Origin: an uncultured Prevotella sp.
GTDB taxonomy: Bacteria; Bacteroidota; Bacteroidia; Bacteroidales; Bacteroidaceae
Assembly: GCA_945863825.1 (NCBI GenBank)
Contig: CAMBBY010000098.1
Span: 1 to 5,931 of the forward strand
Direction of reading: 5' to 3'
Length of the DNA stretch: 5,931 bases
In this document: in pieces, positions 1 to 5,886 of the stretch
How positions within the stretch are numbered: the stretch's first letter is position 1
How the letters are laid out: the number at the start of each line of letters is the position of its first letter
Program-made: the position numbers and the translations under genes
Notes under the pieces: generated by a model
Databases searched by the model: none
Seen by the model: only the letters and a program-made list of their open reading frames with translations
Told to the model about the DNA's origin: nothing

Positions 1-556
1 CCTCAGAAGGATTCGACATATCCAACTGTCCCTCCTTCATCGGTGCATAAATCTTCAGAAAGCCATCCCATTGCGCACCGATACCAAGGGTCTGCGCCAA
101 GCGGATACCCAAGGTTCCATATTCCAAGTTGGCAGCATGAAGTGAGAATGTGCCATCACCATAGAGGATGTCTGTGATATGCGACTGGTCGCTGAAATTA
201 TCATCCACACCCTTGATGGTAACCATAGCCTGACGGTCCTGATAGACAGCCAGCGCCTGATCTTCCACACACTCTGTTGCAACATCTACCTGCGGCAACT
301 GGCGAATTTTGGTCAAGATAGGGTCATCGCAAGGAGCCGTCTTACCTTTTGTAGGAACGAGTTCTAACTGTGGATCAAAGCTGGTAAACAAAGTTGCCAC
401 CAAGTCATGGAATCCATTGAACACACTCAGCACGATGACTAACGCCATCGTAGCCACAGCCACACCAATCGCCGAGATAGCACTGATGATATTGATGGCA
501 TGAGTGCTCTTCTTGGAAAAGAGATACCTGCGAGCAATGAAAAATGGAAAATTCAT
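1..556 (-). CDS. LolC/LolE-type FtsX-like ABC transporter permease, N-terminal 185 codons (runs off left edge)
   Basis: The frame read from ATG at 554-556 is open to the window edge, giving 185 codons with no stop, so the gene is 3'-truncated by the window and not broken. The protein begins MNFPFFIARRYLFSKK, the typical cytoplasmic start of LolC/LolE-family permeases. One hydrophobic membrane segment follows at about residues 21-46, ending in SVFNGF, and then a hydrophilic periplasmic region of the MacB-PCD type. In this family the permease works with a LolD-like ATPase to release lipoproteins from the inner membrane for transport to the outer membrane. Full-length members are usually about 400 residues with three more C-terminal membrane helices, which lie outside the window. 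The start is 15 nt after the rbfA stop, suggesting co-transcription. I see no clear Shine-Dalgarno, only an A-rich leader. Family call is strong; the exact substrate is inferred. Confidence 0.87.
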   Translation of the reverse strand, partial: MNFPFFIARRYLFSKKSTHAINIISAISAIGVAVATMALVIVLSVFNGFHDLVATLFTSFDPQLELVPTKGKTAPCDDPILTKIRQLPQVDVATECVEDQALAVYQDRQAMVTIKGVDDNFSDQSHITDILYGDGTFSLHAANLEYGTLGIRLAQTLGIGAQWDGFLKIYAPMKEGQLDMSNPSE

Positions 557-571
557 TTGTCTTTTACTTTT

Positions 572-907
572 TTACTTTTTCAAAAGTTCATCTATGCGCT
601 CCAAATAATCCAGACTGTCATCGAGGAAGAAGCGTAATTCAGGAATTATACGCAATTGGTTTCTTACCTTCTTGCCCAAATCATAACGAATGGTTTTCTC
701 ATTAGCGGTGATATTCTTCAGGATTTCCTCTCCTTTCTCAGAAGGGAACACACTCAGATAAGCAGTACAGATACTGAGGTCTGGACTGATTTTTACCTTG
801 GTCACACTCACCATGACACCATGCATCATACGAGTTTGTGACTGAAATATAAGACTCAACTCCTTCTGGAGAAGTCTGGATATACGGTTTTGTCTTGTTT
901 CTTGCAT
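572..907 (-). CDS. rbfA: 30S ribosome-binding factor RbfA
   Basis: This 111-residue protein matches RbfA, a small KH-type RNA-binding factor that binds the 30S subunit during late 16S rRNA maturation and is linked to cold adaptation in other bacteria. Visible hallmarks are the N-terminal helix RQNRISRLLQKELS (residues 5-18), the strands VMVSVTKVKISPDL (31-44) and AYLSVF (49-54), and the C-terminal block VRNQLRIIPELRFFLDDSLD (81-100) followed by YLERIDELLKK. It is shorter than the E. coli protein (about 133 residues) because it stops right after the KH fold. The ATG at 905-907 is chosen because the conserved N-terminal helix begins at once; only a weak purine-rich stretch precedes it. It lies 71 nt after murI and 15 nt before the LolC/E-like permease gene. 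The upstream spacer carries a direct repeat. Nothing in the protein looks damaged. Confidence 0.95.
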   Translation of the reverse strand: MQETRQNRISRLLQKELSLIFQSQTRMMHGVMVSVTKVKISPDLSICTAYLSVFPSEKGEEILKNITANEKTIRYDLGKKVRNQLRIIPELRFFLDDSLDYLERIDELLKK

Positions 908-920
908 AATCTTTTCTATT

Positions 921-956
921 AGAATGATTAACTAAATCAGAATGATTAACTAAAAA
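921..956. repeat. Direct repeat in the murI-rbfA spacer (two copies, 18-nt period)
   Basis: The 16-mer AGAATGATTAACTAAA (plus strand) occurs at 921-936 and again, exactly, at 939-954, separated by 2 nt. Both copies sit in the leader just upstream of the rbfA start, in AT-rich noncoding sequence. It could be a replication-slippage duplication or a pair of binding sites; the sequence alone does not decide. No consensus promoter was recognised in this spacer. Confidence 0.8.
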
Positions 957-978
957 TTAAACATTACTCAGTTTAACA

Positions 979-1815
979 CTATTCAAGGTCCACATGCTTC
1001 ACCTCCACACTTTCATGCAGGAAGATCTGAGCAGACTCCTTGAATTTTTCCTCACTTTCAGTAGTCAGATACTGGCAGGTACCTTTCTTGGTAATCATAT
1101 TCTCCATGTCCTGATGCCGCTTCACGTAATTTTTCAGACTCTCAGCTACATACATTCCTTGTGGCACAACCCGCACACCATCGGGAAGGTTTTTTACAAT
1201 GCTGTTCATCAGCAATGGATAATGTGTACATCCCAAGATAATCGTATCTATGTCAGCATCTTTACGCATCAGTTGGTCAATGCGCTTCTTGACGAAATAA
1301 TCAGCACCCGGACTATCAGCCTCATTGGCTTCTACGATAGCCGCCCATAGCGGACAAGCAACACCGCTAACCTTGACTTCAGGCCAGAGTTTGGCAATCT
1401 CCAAGTCATAGCTTTGACTTTTGATAGTACCTTCCGTAGCCAACAGACCGACATGGTTACTCTTGGTGATATTACCGATAATCTCAGCAGTAGGACGGAT
1501 AATACCCAGCACACGGCGGCTTGGATCCAACTCAGGGATATCCCTTTGCTGGATAGAACGAAGTGCCTTGGCTGAAGCCGTATTACAACCCAGAATCACC
1601 AAGTGACACCCCATCGAAAACAGTTTGAGTACTGCCTGGCGCGTAAACTTATACACCACCTCGAAAGAGCGGGAACCATACGGCGCACGTGCATTATCAC
1701 CCAAGTACATATAGTCGTACTGAGGAAGAAGCTGACGAAGTCCATGCAGGATAGTCAACCCACCATATCCGGAATCAAATATTCCGATAGGACCAGGATT
1801 AGAAGGTAACATCAT
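979..1815 (-). CDS. murI: Glutamate racemase MurI
   Basis: MurI interconverts L- and D-glutamate in the cytoplasm; D-glutamate is the second residue of the peptidoglycan stem peptide. The 278-residue product is of normal family length. It shows the N-terminal signature GIFDSGYGGLT (residues 11-21, with Asp14 and Ser15), the first catalytic cysteine in GCNTAS (Cys77) and the second in GCTHYP (Cys196, with His198). Both cysteines of the two-base racemization mechanism are therefore present. There are two adjacent ATG codons at 1815 and 1812. The first is preferred because AAGGAG lies 8 nt upstream (plus-strand 1824-1829) inside the end of the third ompH gene. ATG overlaps that gene's TGA as ATGA, a translational-coupling arrangement. 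The pairing with ompH genes downstream of bamA is a common Bacteroidota order. The Asp/Glu racemase superfamily is the wider family, but length and context favour MurI. Confidence 0.97.
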   Translation of the reverse strand: MMLPSNPGPIGIFDSGYGGLTILHGLRQLLPQYDYMYLGDNARAPYGSRSFEVVYKFTRQAVLKLFSMGCHLVILGCNTASAKALRSIQQRDIPELDPSRRVLGIIRPTAEIIGNITKSNHVGLLATEGTIKSQSYDLEIAKLWPEVKVSGVACPLWAAIVEANEADSPGADYFVKKRIDQLMRKDADIDTIILGCTHYPLLMNSIVKNLPDGVRVVPQGMYVAESLKNYVKRHQDMENMITKKGTCQYLTTESEEKFKESAQIFLHESVEVKHVDLE

Positions 1816-2408
1816 TTCAAATTCTCCTTGATTAGTTCGGTAATATCCTCTCCCATCGCAGCATCAACGTATGGAAGTGAATCGTGGTCGGCATTCAGGA
1901 TAAACGCATATCCTTTCGCCTTGCCTATCTTCTGCAAAGCCTCTCTGATTTGTTTTTTCAGGGGAGCATAAGCATCTTCCTCAGCCTGTTTCAGCAGACG
2001 TTCCGACTCAGCTTTGAAAGCCATATTCTTAGCCATCAGTTCACGAAGTTCCGCCTGTCGTTTTTCCAGGATGGAAGGAGCGAAATTACGCTGACCATCC
2101 AGAAACTCCTCATACTTGCTGTTAAACTCGTCCTCCGAGCGCTTGGTTTCGGCATCATACTTCAAGCGAAGATCGTCCATATGATGCTTGGCTATCGCAT
2201 AACCAGGCATTGTACGAAAGACTTCTTCGAAGCTGAAATAGCCGAAACGGATTGCAGACGGAGCCTCTGCACCCGCAGTAGGAGCAGCAGTAGCCTCACT
2301 CGCTTTAGGAGCTGAATTAGCCACCTGCTGGGCAGATGCCAGCACAGGCATCATTGCCAGAACAGGCATCATTGCCAGAACCAAATAAAGGAATGTCTTT
2401 TTCATCAT
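1812..2408 (-). CDS. OmpH/Skp-family periplasmic chaperone, third divergent paralog
   Basis: This is an OmpH/Skp-like protein, probably a periplasmic holdase for unfolded outer-membrane proteins. Counting from the upstream ATG at 2438 it has 208 residues, but MMKKTFLYLV at residue 11 (ATG at 2408, or MKK at 2405) looks like the true signal-peptide start, so that start is given here. The signal peptide ends at about ASA|QQ and its core carries the duplicated hexapeptide LAMMPV-LAMMPV. An Ala/Pro/Ser-rich linker follows (about residues 38-62). The OmpH domain starts at RFGYFSFEEVF and continues into charged coiled coil (about 85-170). It ends with the family's terminal element GYAFILNADHDSLPYVDA and DITELIKENL. 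The linker is absent from the two upstream paralogs. An intrinsic terminator lies upstream, and the stop overlaps the murI start. Start choice is uncertain; the family call is firm. Confidence 0.88.
   Translation of the reverse strand: MMKKTFLYLVLAMMPVLAMMPVLASAQQVANSAPKASEATAAPTAGAEAPSAIRFGYFSFEEVFRTMPGYAIAKHHMDDLRLKYDAETKRSEDEFNSKYEEFLDGQRNFAPSILEKRQAELRELMAKNMAFKAESERLLKQAEEDAYAPLKKQIREALQKIGKAKGYAFILNADHDSLPYVDAAMGEDITELIKENLK
1824..1829 (-). promoter_or_regulatory. Shine-Dalgarno site for murI inside the end of ompH3
   Basis: AAGGAG on the minus strand lies 8 nt before the first of two consecutive murI ATG codons and 11 nt before the second. The spacing favours the first start, which overlaps the ompH3 stop by 4 nt. 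Clear Shine-Dalgarno sites are uncommon in this window, so the site supports coupled translation of ompH3 and murI. Confidence 0.65.
2344..2379. repeat. Exact 18-bp tandem duplication within the ompH3 signal-peptide codons
   Basis: The unit ACAGGCATCATTGCCAGA (plus strand) occurs at 2344-2361 and again without mismatch at 2362-2379. It is in frame and duplicates six residues, LAMMPV, in the hydrophobic core of the signal peptide. Perfect identity, including third codon positions, points to a recent slippage or unequal-exchange event or to an unstable copy number. Confidence 0.93.
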
Positions 2409-2442
2409 GAAGTGTTGGATTAGAATAGGCATATTCATACCT

Positions 2443-2472
2443 ATTATATATAAATACAGAAAAGAGAAACAA
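2443..2472 (-). promoter_or_regulatory. Possible weak promoter for ompH3-murI
   Basis: On the minus strand, TTG at 2470-2472 is followed after 19 nt by TATATAAT at 2443-2450. This geometry fits the Bacteroidota -33/-7 layout, but the -7 match to TAnnTTTG is poor in its last three bases. It is proposed mainly because an intrinsic terminator directly upstream would otherwise leave ompH3 and murI dependent on read-through. A start site here would favour the internal ATG at 2408 over the one at 2438, which would be almost leaderless. Confidence 0.25.
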
Positions 2473-2494
2473 GGGCAAGCACTTGTGCCTGCCC
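2459..2494 (-). terminator. Rho-independent terminator between the second and third ompH genes
   Basis: Read on the minus strand, GGGCAGGCA (2486-2494) pairs with TGCTTGCCC (2473-2481) across the 4-nt loop CAAG. This gives a 9-bp GC-rich stem with one internal G-U pair. It is followed at once by the T-rich run TTGTTTCTCTTTTC. On the plus strand the wobble becomes an A-C mismatch and no T-run follows, so it is oriented to end minus-strand transcription. It lies 27 nt past the ompH2 stop. It may act as a partial terminator that lowers expression of ompH3-murI. Confidence 0.8.
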
Positions 2495-2521
2495 CACTAT
2501 CTCAGTTGAAAATAACCGAAA

Positions 2522-3007
2522 TTACTTGATCTTAGCCTGTACTTCCTTAGTTACATCAACTACATTGGTACCAGTGTAAACAGCAGCACCTTCCTCGAAG
2601 ATGTAAGTGTAGTTGCCAGCCTTACCTACAGCCTCGATAGCAGTACGCACCTTAGCCACGATAGGCTGCATCAGCTCGCTGCTCTTCTTCTGCAATTCCT
2701 GCTGACCGTCCTGATAAGCCTGCTGAATCTTCTGCTGAAGACCCTGCAACTCAGTTTCCTTCTGCTGCTTAGCAGTAGCATTCATTGTACTCTGACCCTT
2801 CTGATACTCGTCAGCCTTGCGCTGGAACTCATCCTGCATAAACTTCAAATCGTTCTCCTTCTGCTTCTGGAGTGCCTCAAGCTCACCATTAGCTTTAGCA
2901 ACATCAGGCAAAGCCTGCATGATAGTCTGGGTATTTACCTTACCAAACTTCTGTGCCATCATTGTCATTGGTGCACAAAGCATCAACATTAAAATAAGCT
3001 TTTTCAT
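2522..3007 (-). CDS. OmpH/Skp-family periplasmic chaperone, second paralog
   Basis: This 161-residue protein belongs to the OmpH/Skp family, whose members are periplasmic chaperones that hold unfolded outer-membrane proteins on their way to the BAM complex. MKKLILMLMLCAPMTMMA forms a signal peptide with likely cleavage before QKFG (residue 19). The mature part starts with the family's short beta strand, KFGKVNTQTIMQALPDV. A long Gln/Lys/Glu-rich coiled coil follows (about residues 37-115), the tentacle-like helices of Skp. The C-terminal part has GNYTYIFEEGAAVYTG and VVDVTKEVQAKI. Cys11 sits too close to the N-terminus and lacks a lipobox, so it is not read as a lipoprotein. The start is fixed by the signal peptide; the leader is A-rich with no Shine-Dalgarno. 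A consensus promoter lies about 90 nt upstream and a terminator follows, so it may form its own transcript. Confidence 0.94.
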   Translation of the reverse strand: MKKLILMLMLCAPMTMMAQKFGKVNTQTIMQALPDVAKANGELEALQKQKENDLKFMQDEFQRKADEYQKGQSTMNATAKQQKETELQGLQQKIQQAYQDGQQELQKKSSELMQPIVAKVRTAIEAVGKAGNYTYIFEEGAAVYTGTNVVDVTKEVQAKIK

Positions 3008-3051
3008 TGTTTTTATTCTTTTAATTATAAATATTCAAATAGGTTTTCAGA

Positions 3052-3066
3052 TGGACATATTGTCCA
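3052..3066. repeat. Perfect inverted repeat in the ompH2 leader
   Basis: TGGACA-TAT-TGTCCA is a 6-bp perfect dyad with a 3-nt centre. It sits about 20-35 nt downstream of the predicted start of transcription and about 45 nt before the ompH2 ATG. It could be an operator for a dimeric regulator or a small hairpin in the 5' leader. No T-run follows, so it is not a terminator. Confidence 0.6.
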
Positions 3067-3094
3067 CAGTCAACTCACTTTTATAACTCTCGCT

Positions 3095-3127
3095 GCAAAT
3101 ATACAACTAATTATTGGAATAACCTAA
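3095..3127 (-). promoter_or_regulatory. Bacteroidota-type promoter for ompH2
   Basis: The minus strand carries TATATTTGC at 3095-3103, an exact match to the Bacteroidota -7 element TAnnTTTG. TTAG at 3124-3127, a 3-of-4 match to the -33 element TTTG, lies 20 nt upstream, which is within the usual spacing. The -33 part overlaps the last codons of ompH1. The predicted start near 3088-3090 gives an untranslated leader of about 80 nt before ompH2. This would let ompH2 be expressed independently of bamA-ompH1. Confidence 0.6.
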
Positions 3128-3622
3128 TTTTTGAAGCACTTCGTTGCTAATATCGATTTTTGGAGAACCAAATATGATACCAGCATTGCTGGCTCTGTCG
3201 AGCACCAGCGAATAGCCACGCAAATCAGCGATTTCCTTCACTGCATTGTAGATTTCCTCCTGTATAGGAGTCATCAGCGCTTCACGCTTCTTGTAGAGTT
3301 CCCCTTCAGGTCCGAAGTATTTCTTCTTCAGATCACTGGCTTCCTTCTCCTTCTGCATGATGGCATCCTGCTTGGCTTTTTTCTGTTCCTGTGACAAGAA
3401 AACCACCTCGTTCTGATAGTTCTTGTACATAGTACTTGCCTCCAGATTGAGCGCCTCTACCTCAGCTTGCCATTTCTTGCTCACCTGATTCAACTGTTCG
3501 TTGGCACGCTCGTAAGCAGGCACATTCTTCAGGATATATTCCATATCAACCAGCGCATATTTCTGCGCATGGGCTGTGATGGCTGCTACAGCCATCATCA
3601 GCATCAATATCATCTTCTTCAT
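3107..3622 (-). CDS. OmpH/Skp-family periplasmic chaperone, first paralog next to bamA
   Basis: This 171-residue protein is an OmpH/Skp-family member, expected to bind unfolded outer-membrane proteins in the periplasm and hand them to BAM. The signal peptide MKKMILMLMMAVAAITAHA is probably cleaved before Gln20. The mature N-terminus KYALVDMEYILKNVPAYERA is the classic OmpH opening strand and turn. A charged coiled coil covers about residues 38-130, and the C-terminal element is GYSLVLDRASNAGIIFGSPKIDIS. The ATG has the best Shine-Dalgarno in the window, GGAGG 7 nt upstream. It follows bamA by 63 nt with no terminator between, so the two are probably co-transcribed. The signal peptide shares MKK-ILMLM with the second paralog, consistent with tandem duplication followed by divergence of the mature parts. 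Bacteroidota commonly carry two such genes here. Confidence 0.95.
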   Translation of the reverse strand: MKKMILMLMMAVAAITAHAQKYALVDMEYILKNVPAYERANEQLNQVSKKWQAEVEALNLEASTMYKNYQNEVVFLSQEQKKAKQDAIMQKEKEASDLKKKYFGPEGELYKKREALMTPIQEEIYNAVKEIADLRGYSLVLDRASNAGIIFGSPKIDISNEVLQKLGYSNN

Positions 3623-3629
3623 AAGAATT

Positions 3630-3634
3630 CCTCC
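3630..3634 (-). promoter_or_regulatory. Strong Shine-Dalgarno site for ompH1
   Basis: GGAGG on the minus strand lies 7 nt before the ompH1 ATG, an ideal spacing. It is notable because most starts in this window have A-rich leaders without such a site. It fixes the ompH1 start. Confidence 0.75.
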
Positions 3635-3643
3635 AATTATATC

Positions 3644-3685
3644 AATTCTTATTTATTATTTATCATTTCTCATTTGTCATTTGTC
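3644..3685. repeat. Degenerate heptamer tandem repeat after bamA
   Basis: Directly after the bamA stop, the minus strand reads as six consecutive 7-nt units: GACAAAT, GACAAAT, GAGAAAT, GATAAAT, AATAAAT, AAGAATT. The array fills most of the 63-nt bamA-ompH1 spacer and is AT-rich. Because 7 is not a multiple of 3, it places stop codons in several frames. It has no hairpin potential and does not resemble a terminator. Confidence 0.7.
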
Positions 3686-5886
3686 TTAGAACTCCTGACC
3701 GAGGATAAAGTGGAACTGGCTTCCACCCTTCTTATACTGGCTTCCGTTCCAAACCTTGTCGAAACCATAAGCCCAGTCGATACCCATCAAGCCGACCATT
3801 GGCAAGAAGATACGTACACCGACACCGGCACTACGCTTCATGCTGAATGGATTGAACTTCTTGGTGTCATACCATGCATTACCAGCCTCTACGAAGGTCA
3901 AACCATAAATAGTGGTATTACCCAAAAGGAACGGATAACGGAGTTCCAATGAGAAACGGTCGTATGCATAAGCATAGTAACCTGTGCTGGCACTATAAGA
4001 TACAGAACCATTCTCGTAACCACGGAGACCGACGGTTTCCTCACCATAATAGGATGAATAACCGCTCATACCGTCACCACCCACATAGTAGGTCTCAAAT
4101 GGACTCTTGTTGTATTTATTGTAAGCTCCCAACAAACCGAGTTCCACACGGGTCATCAACACAAAGCACTTCTGACCTCCGCTCAATGCGGTATAAGTCT
4201 TAGCCTTGAACTTCCACTTATGATACTCTATCCAGCGATATTTCTCCTGCTGCTCCTGAGCATAGGTTGGTGAGTTTCTGTTGGTTGCCAGATGCTCATA
4301 ATCCTTGTTGTTCATCAAGCTCCATGGTGGAGTCAGGTTGACAGAAGCCTCTACCTCAGAACCAGTACGTGGGAAGAGCTGATTATCTGTTGATGTACGG
4401 TTCAGCGAAATTGTCAAGTTCAAGTTATTCGCATTACCGTTGGTCATCAGCATATAACTCCAGTTCTTCATCATGTAGCGCTGGTAAGCCAACTGCAAAG
4501 ACAGAGTAAAGTAGTCATCTGGCCAACGGAGACGCTTACCCCAACCGAGGCTTACGCCGACCATCTGAATATACTTATCTGGGTCGTAATAATTCTCGTA
4601 GTTATTGTAATAGCTGGAACCGTAACCATACATGTAGCTATAGTAGTTGTTCATGTAAGCACTGTTATAATAGTTGCTTGACACGTCAGTACTCTTACTA
4701 TAGTATGCACCTACGCTGAACTGAACAGGTCGCTTGCCACCAAACCAGTTGGTAGAGTAGCTTACGTTATAGCTCTGATAGTAGGTACCATTGGTCTGTG
4801 CACCGATACTGAGCACCTCACCATCACCGATAGGCATGATACCACGATGCTCCTTATTCTTGTTGAAGAGGTTGGCCATAGAGAAGTTGTTGAGCTTCAA
4901 GCCCACACGTCCAATGACACCAGTCTGTCCCCAACCGAGTGAGAACTCAATCTGGTCATTACTCTTCTGCTCCAGGTTCCAGTTGATATCCACAGTACCA
5001 TCCTCATAGTTTGGCTTGATATCCGGGTTCACCTTTTCAGCATCAAAGTGTCCCATAGAAGCCAACTCACGGGCAGAACGCATGATAGCATCCTTAGAGA
5101 AGAGATCGCCTGGCTTCGTACGGAGTTCGCGGCGTACTACATTCTCATAGAGTCGGGTATTACCGTTGATGCGTACGTGGCTCAGGTAAGCCTGAGGACC
5201 CTCAGTGACGCGCATTTCGAGGTCGATAGAGTCGCCATCGATATTGATTTCGGCAGGATTGATGTTAGAGAACACATAACCATTATTATAATAGAGGTTT
5301 CCCACCGCATCATCATCCTCATTCAAGCGCTTGTGCAAGAGTTTCTGATTATATACATCACCCTTCTTCATGGTGAGCAGAGCATTCAGACGGTCTGTAT
5401 CATAGACAGTATTACCCACCCACGTGATATTACGGATGAAATATTGCTTACCCTCATCTACCTTCACATATACATTGACATGCTTCTCATCGTAGTTGCT
5501 GACGCTATCTTCCAAAATCTGGGCATCACGATAACCATACTCGTAGTATTTATCTATCAGCTTAGCCTTATCCTCTTTCCAGCGTTCAGGTGTAAACTTC
5601 TTAGATTTGAAGAAAGTAGCAAATTTTCCTGCCTCATGAGTCTTGGCGAATGCACCTTTGGAGAATAAGCCACCCTTAATCTTGCGGTCAGAAAGTTTCT
5701 CATTGCCATCGATGGTAATCTGATGAACCTTGATTTTCTCCTTTTTATCTACGATTACATCCAGGATAACCTGTCCCTTGTTGGCTACATCATCACGCTG
5801 GTTGATCTGGATATCAGCATTCTTGAAACCTTTATCATCAAAGTATTTCTTGGCAAGAATCTTGGCACGGTCGAGCATGTTTGGAG
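3686..5886 (-). CDS. bamA: Outer-membrane protein assembly factor BamA (N-terminus missing at contig end)
   Basis: BamA is the Omp85-family core of the BAM complex, which folds and inserts beta-barrel proteins into the outer membrane. Counting from the internal Met at 5878, 730 residues are present. Residues 1-45 look like the end of a POTRA domain. About 46-143 form a POTRA with a lysine-rich insertion (70-100), about 144-226 and 227-304 are the last two POTRA domains, and about 305-730 the 16-strand barrel. Diagnostic motifs are FPRTGS (502-507), the Omp85 lid-loop motif LRGY (618-621, equivalent to VRGF) and an aromatic C-terminal beta-signal ending FHFILGQEF. The frame continues above 5878 through two more codons (Pro, Asn) to 5886, where adapter sequence begins. 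The Met is thus not the real start, and the signal peptide and first one to two POTRA domains are lost. A tyrosine-rich loop lies at 391-436. ompH1 follows after 63 nt. Confidence 0.97.

Noticed and set aside
55..285. Minus-strand open frame of 76 codons near the left edge
   Set aside because: It is out of frame with the LolC/E-like permease, whose own frame is open from 556 to the edge and carries the family N-terminus. The 76-codon frame has no such features.
957..976. Possible terminator after murI (TTAAAC and GTTTAA arms followed by a short T-run)
   Set aside because: The stem has only six pairs, five of them A-T, with an 8-nt loop. It is too weak to call a terminator in such AT-rich sequence.
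1884..2315. Plus-strand open frame of 143 codons opposite ompH3
   Set aside because: It is antisense to a clear OmpH domain; the product is Phe/Leu/Ser-rich, as expected when the complement of Lys/Glu-rich coiled-coil codons is read.
2522..3007. Lipoprotein reading of the second OmpH because of Cys11
   Set aside because: The cysteine is only ten residues from the start and lacks a lipobox. A normal signal peptidase I site follows at residue 18.
3467..3952. Plus-strand open frame of 161 codons across ompH1, the spacer and the end of bamA
   Set aside because: It crosses two confidently identified minus-strand genes and their spacer, and its product looks like a reverse-frame translation with no family signature.
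5048..5668. Long open frame (206 codons) on the plus strand opposite bamA
   Set aside because: It lies entirely antisense to the conserved POTRA region of bamA, has no recognisable domain or ribosome site, and is explained by the codon bias of the real gene.
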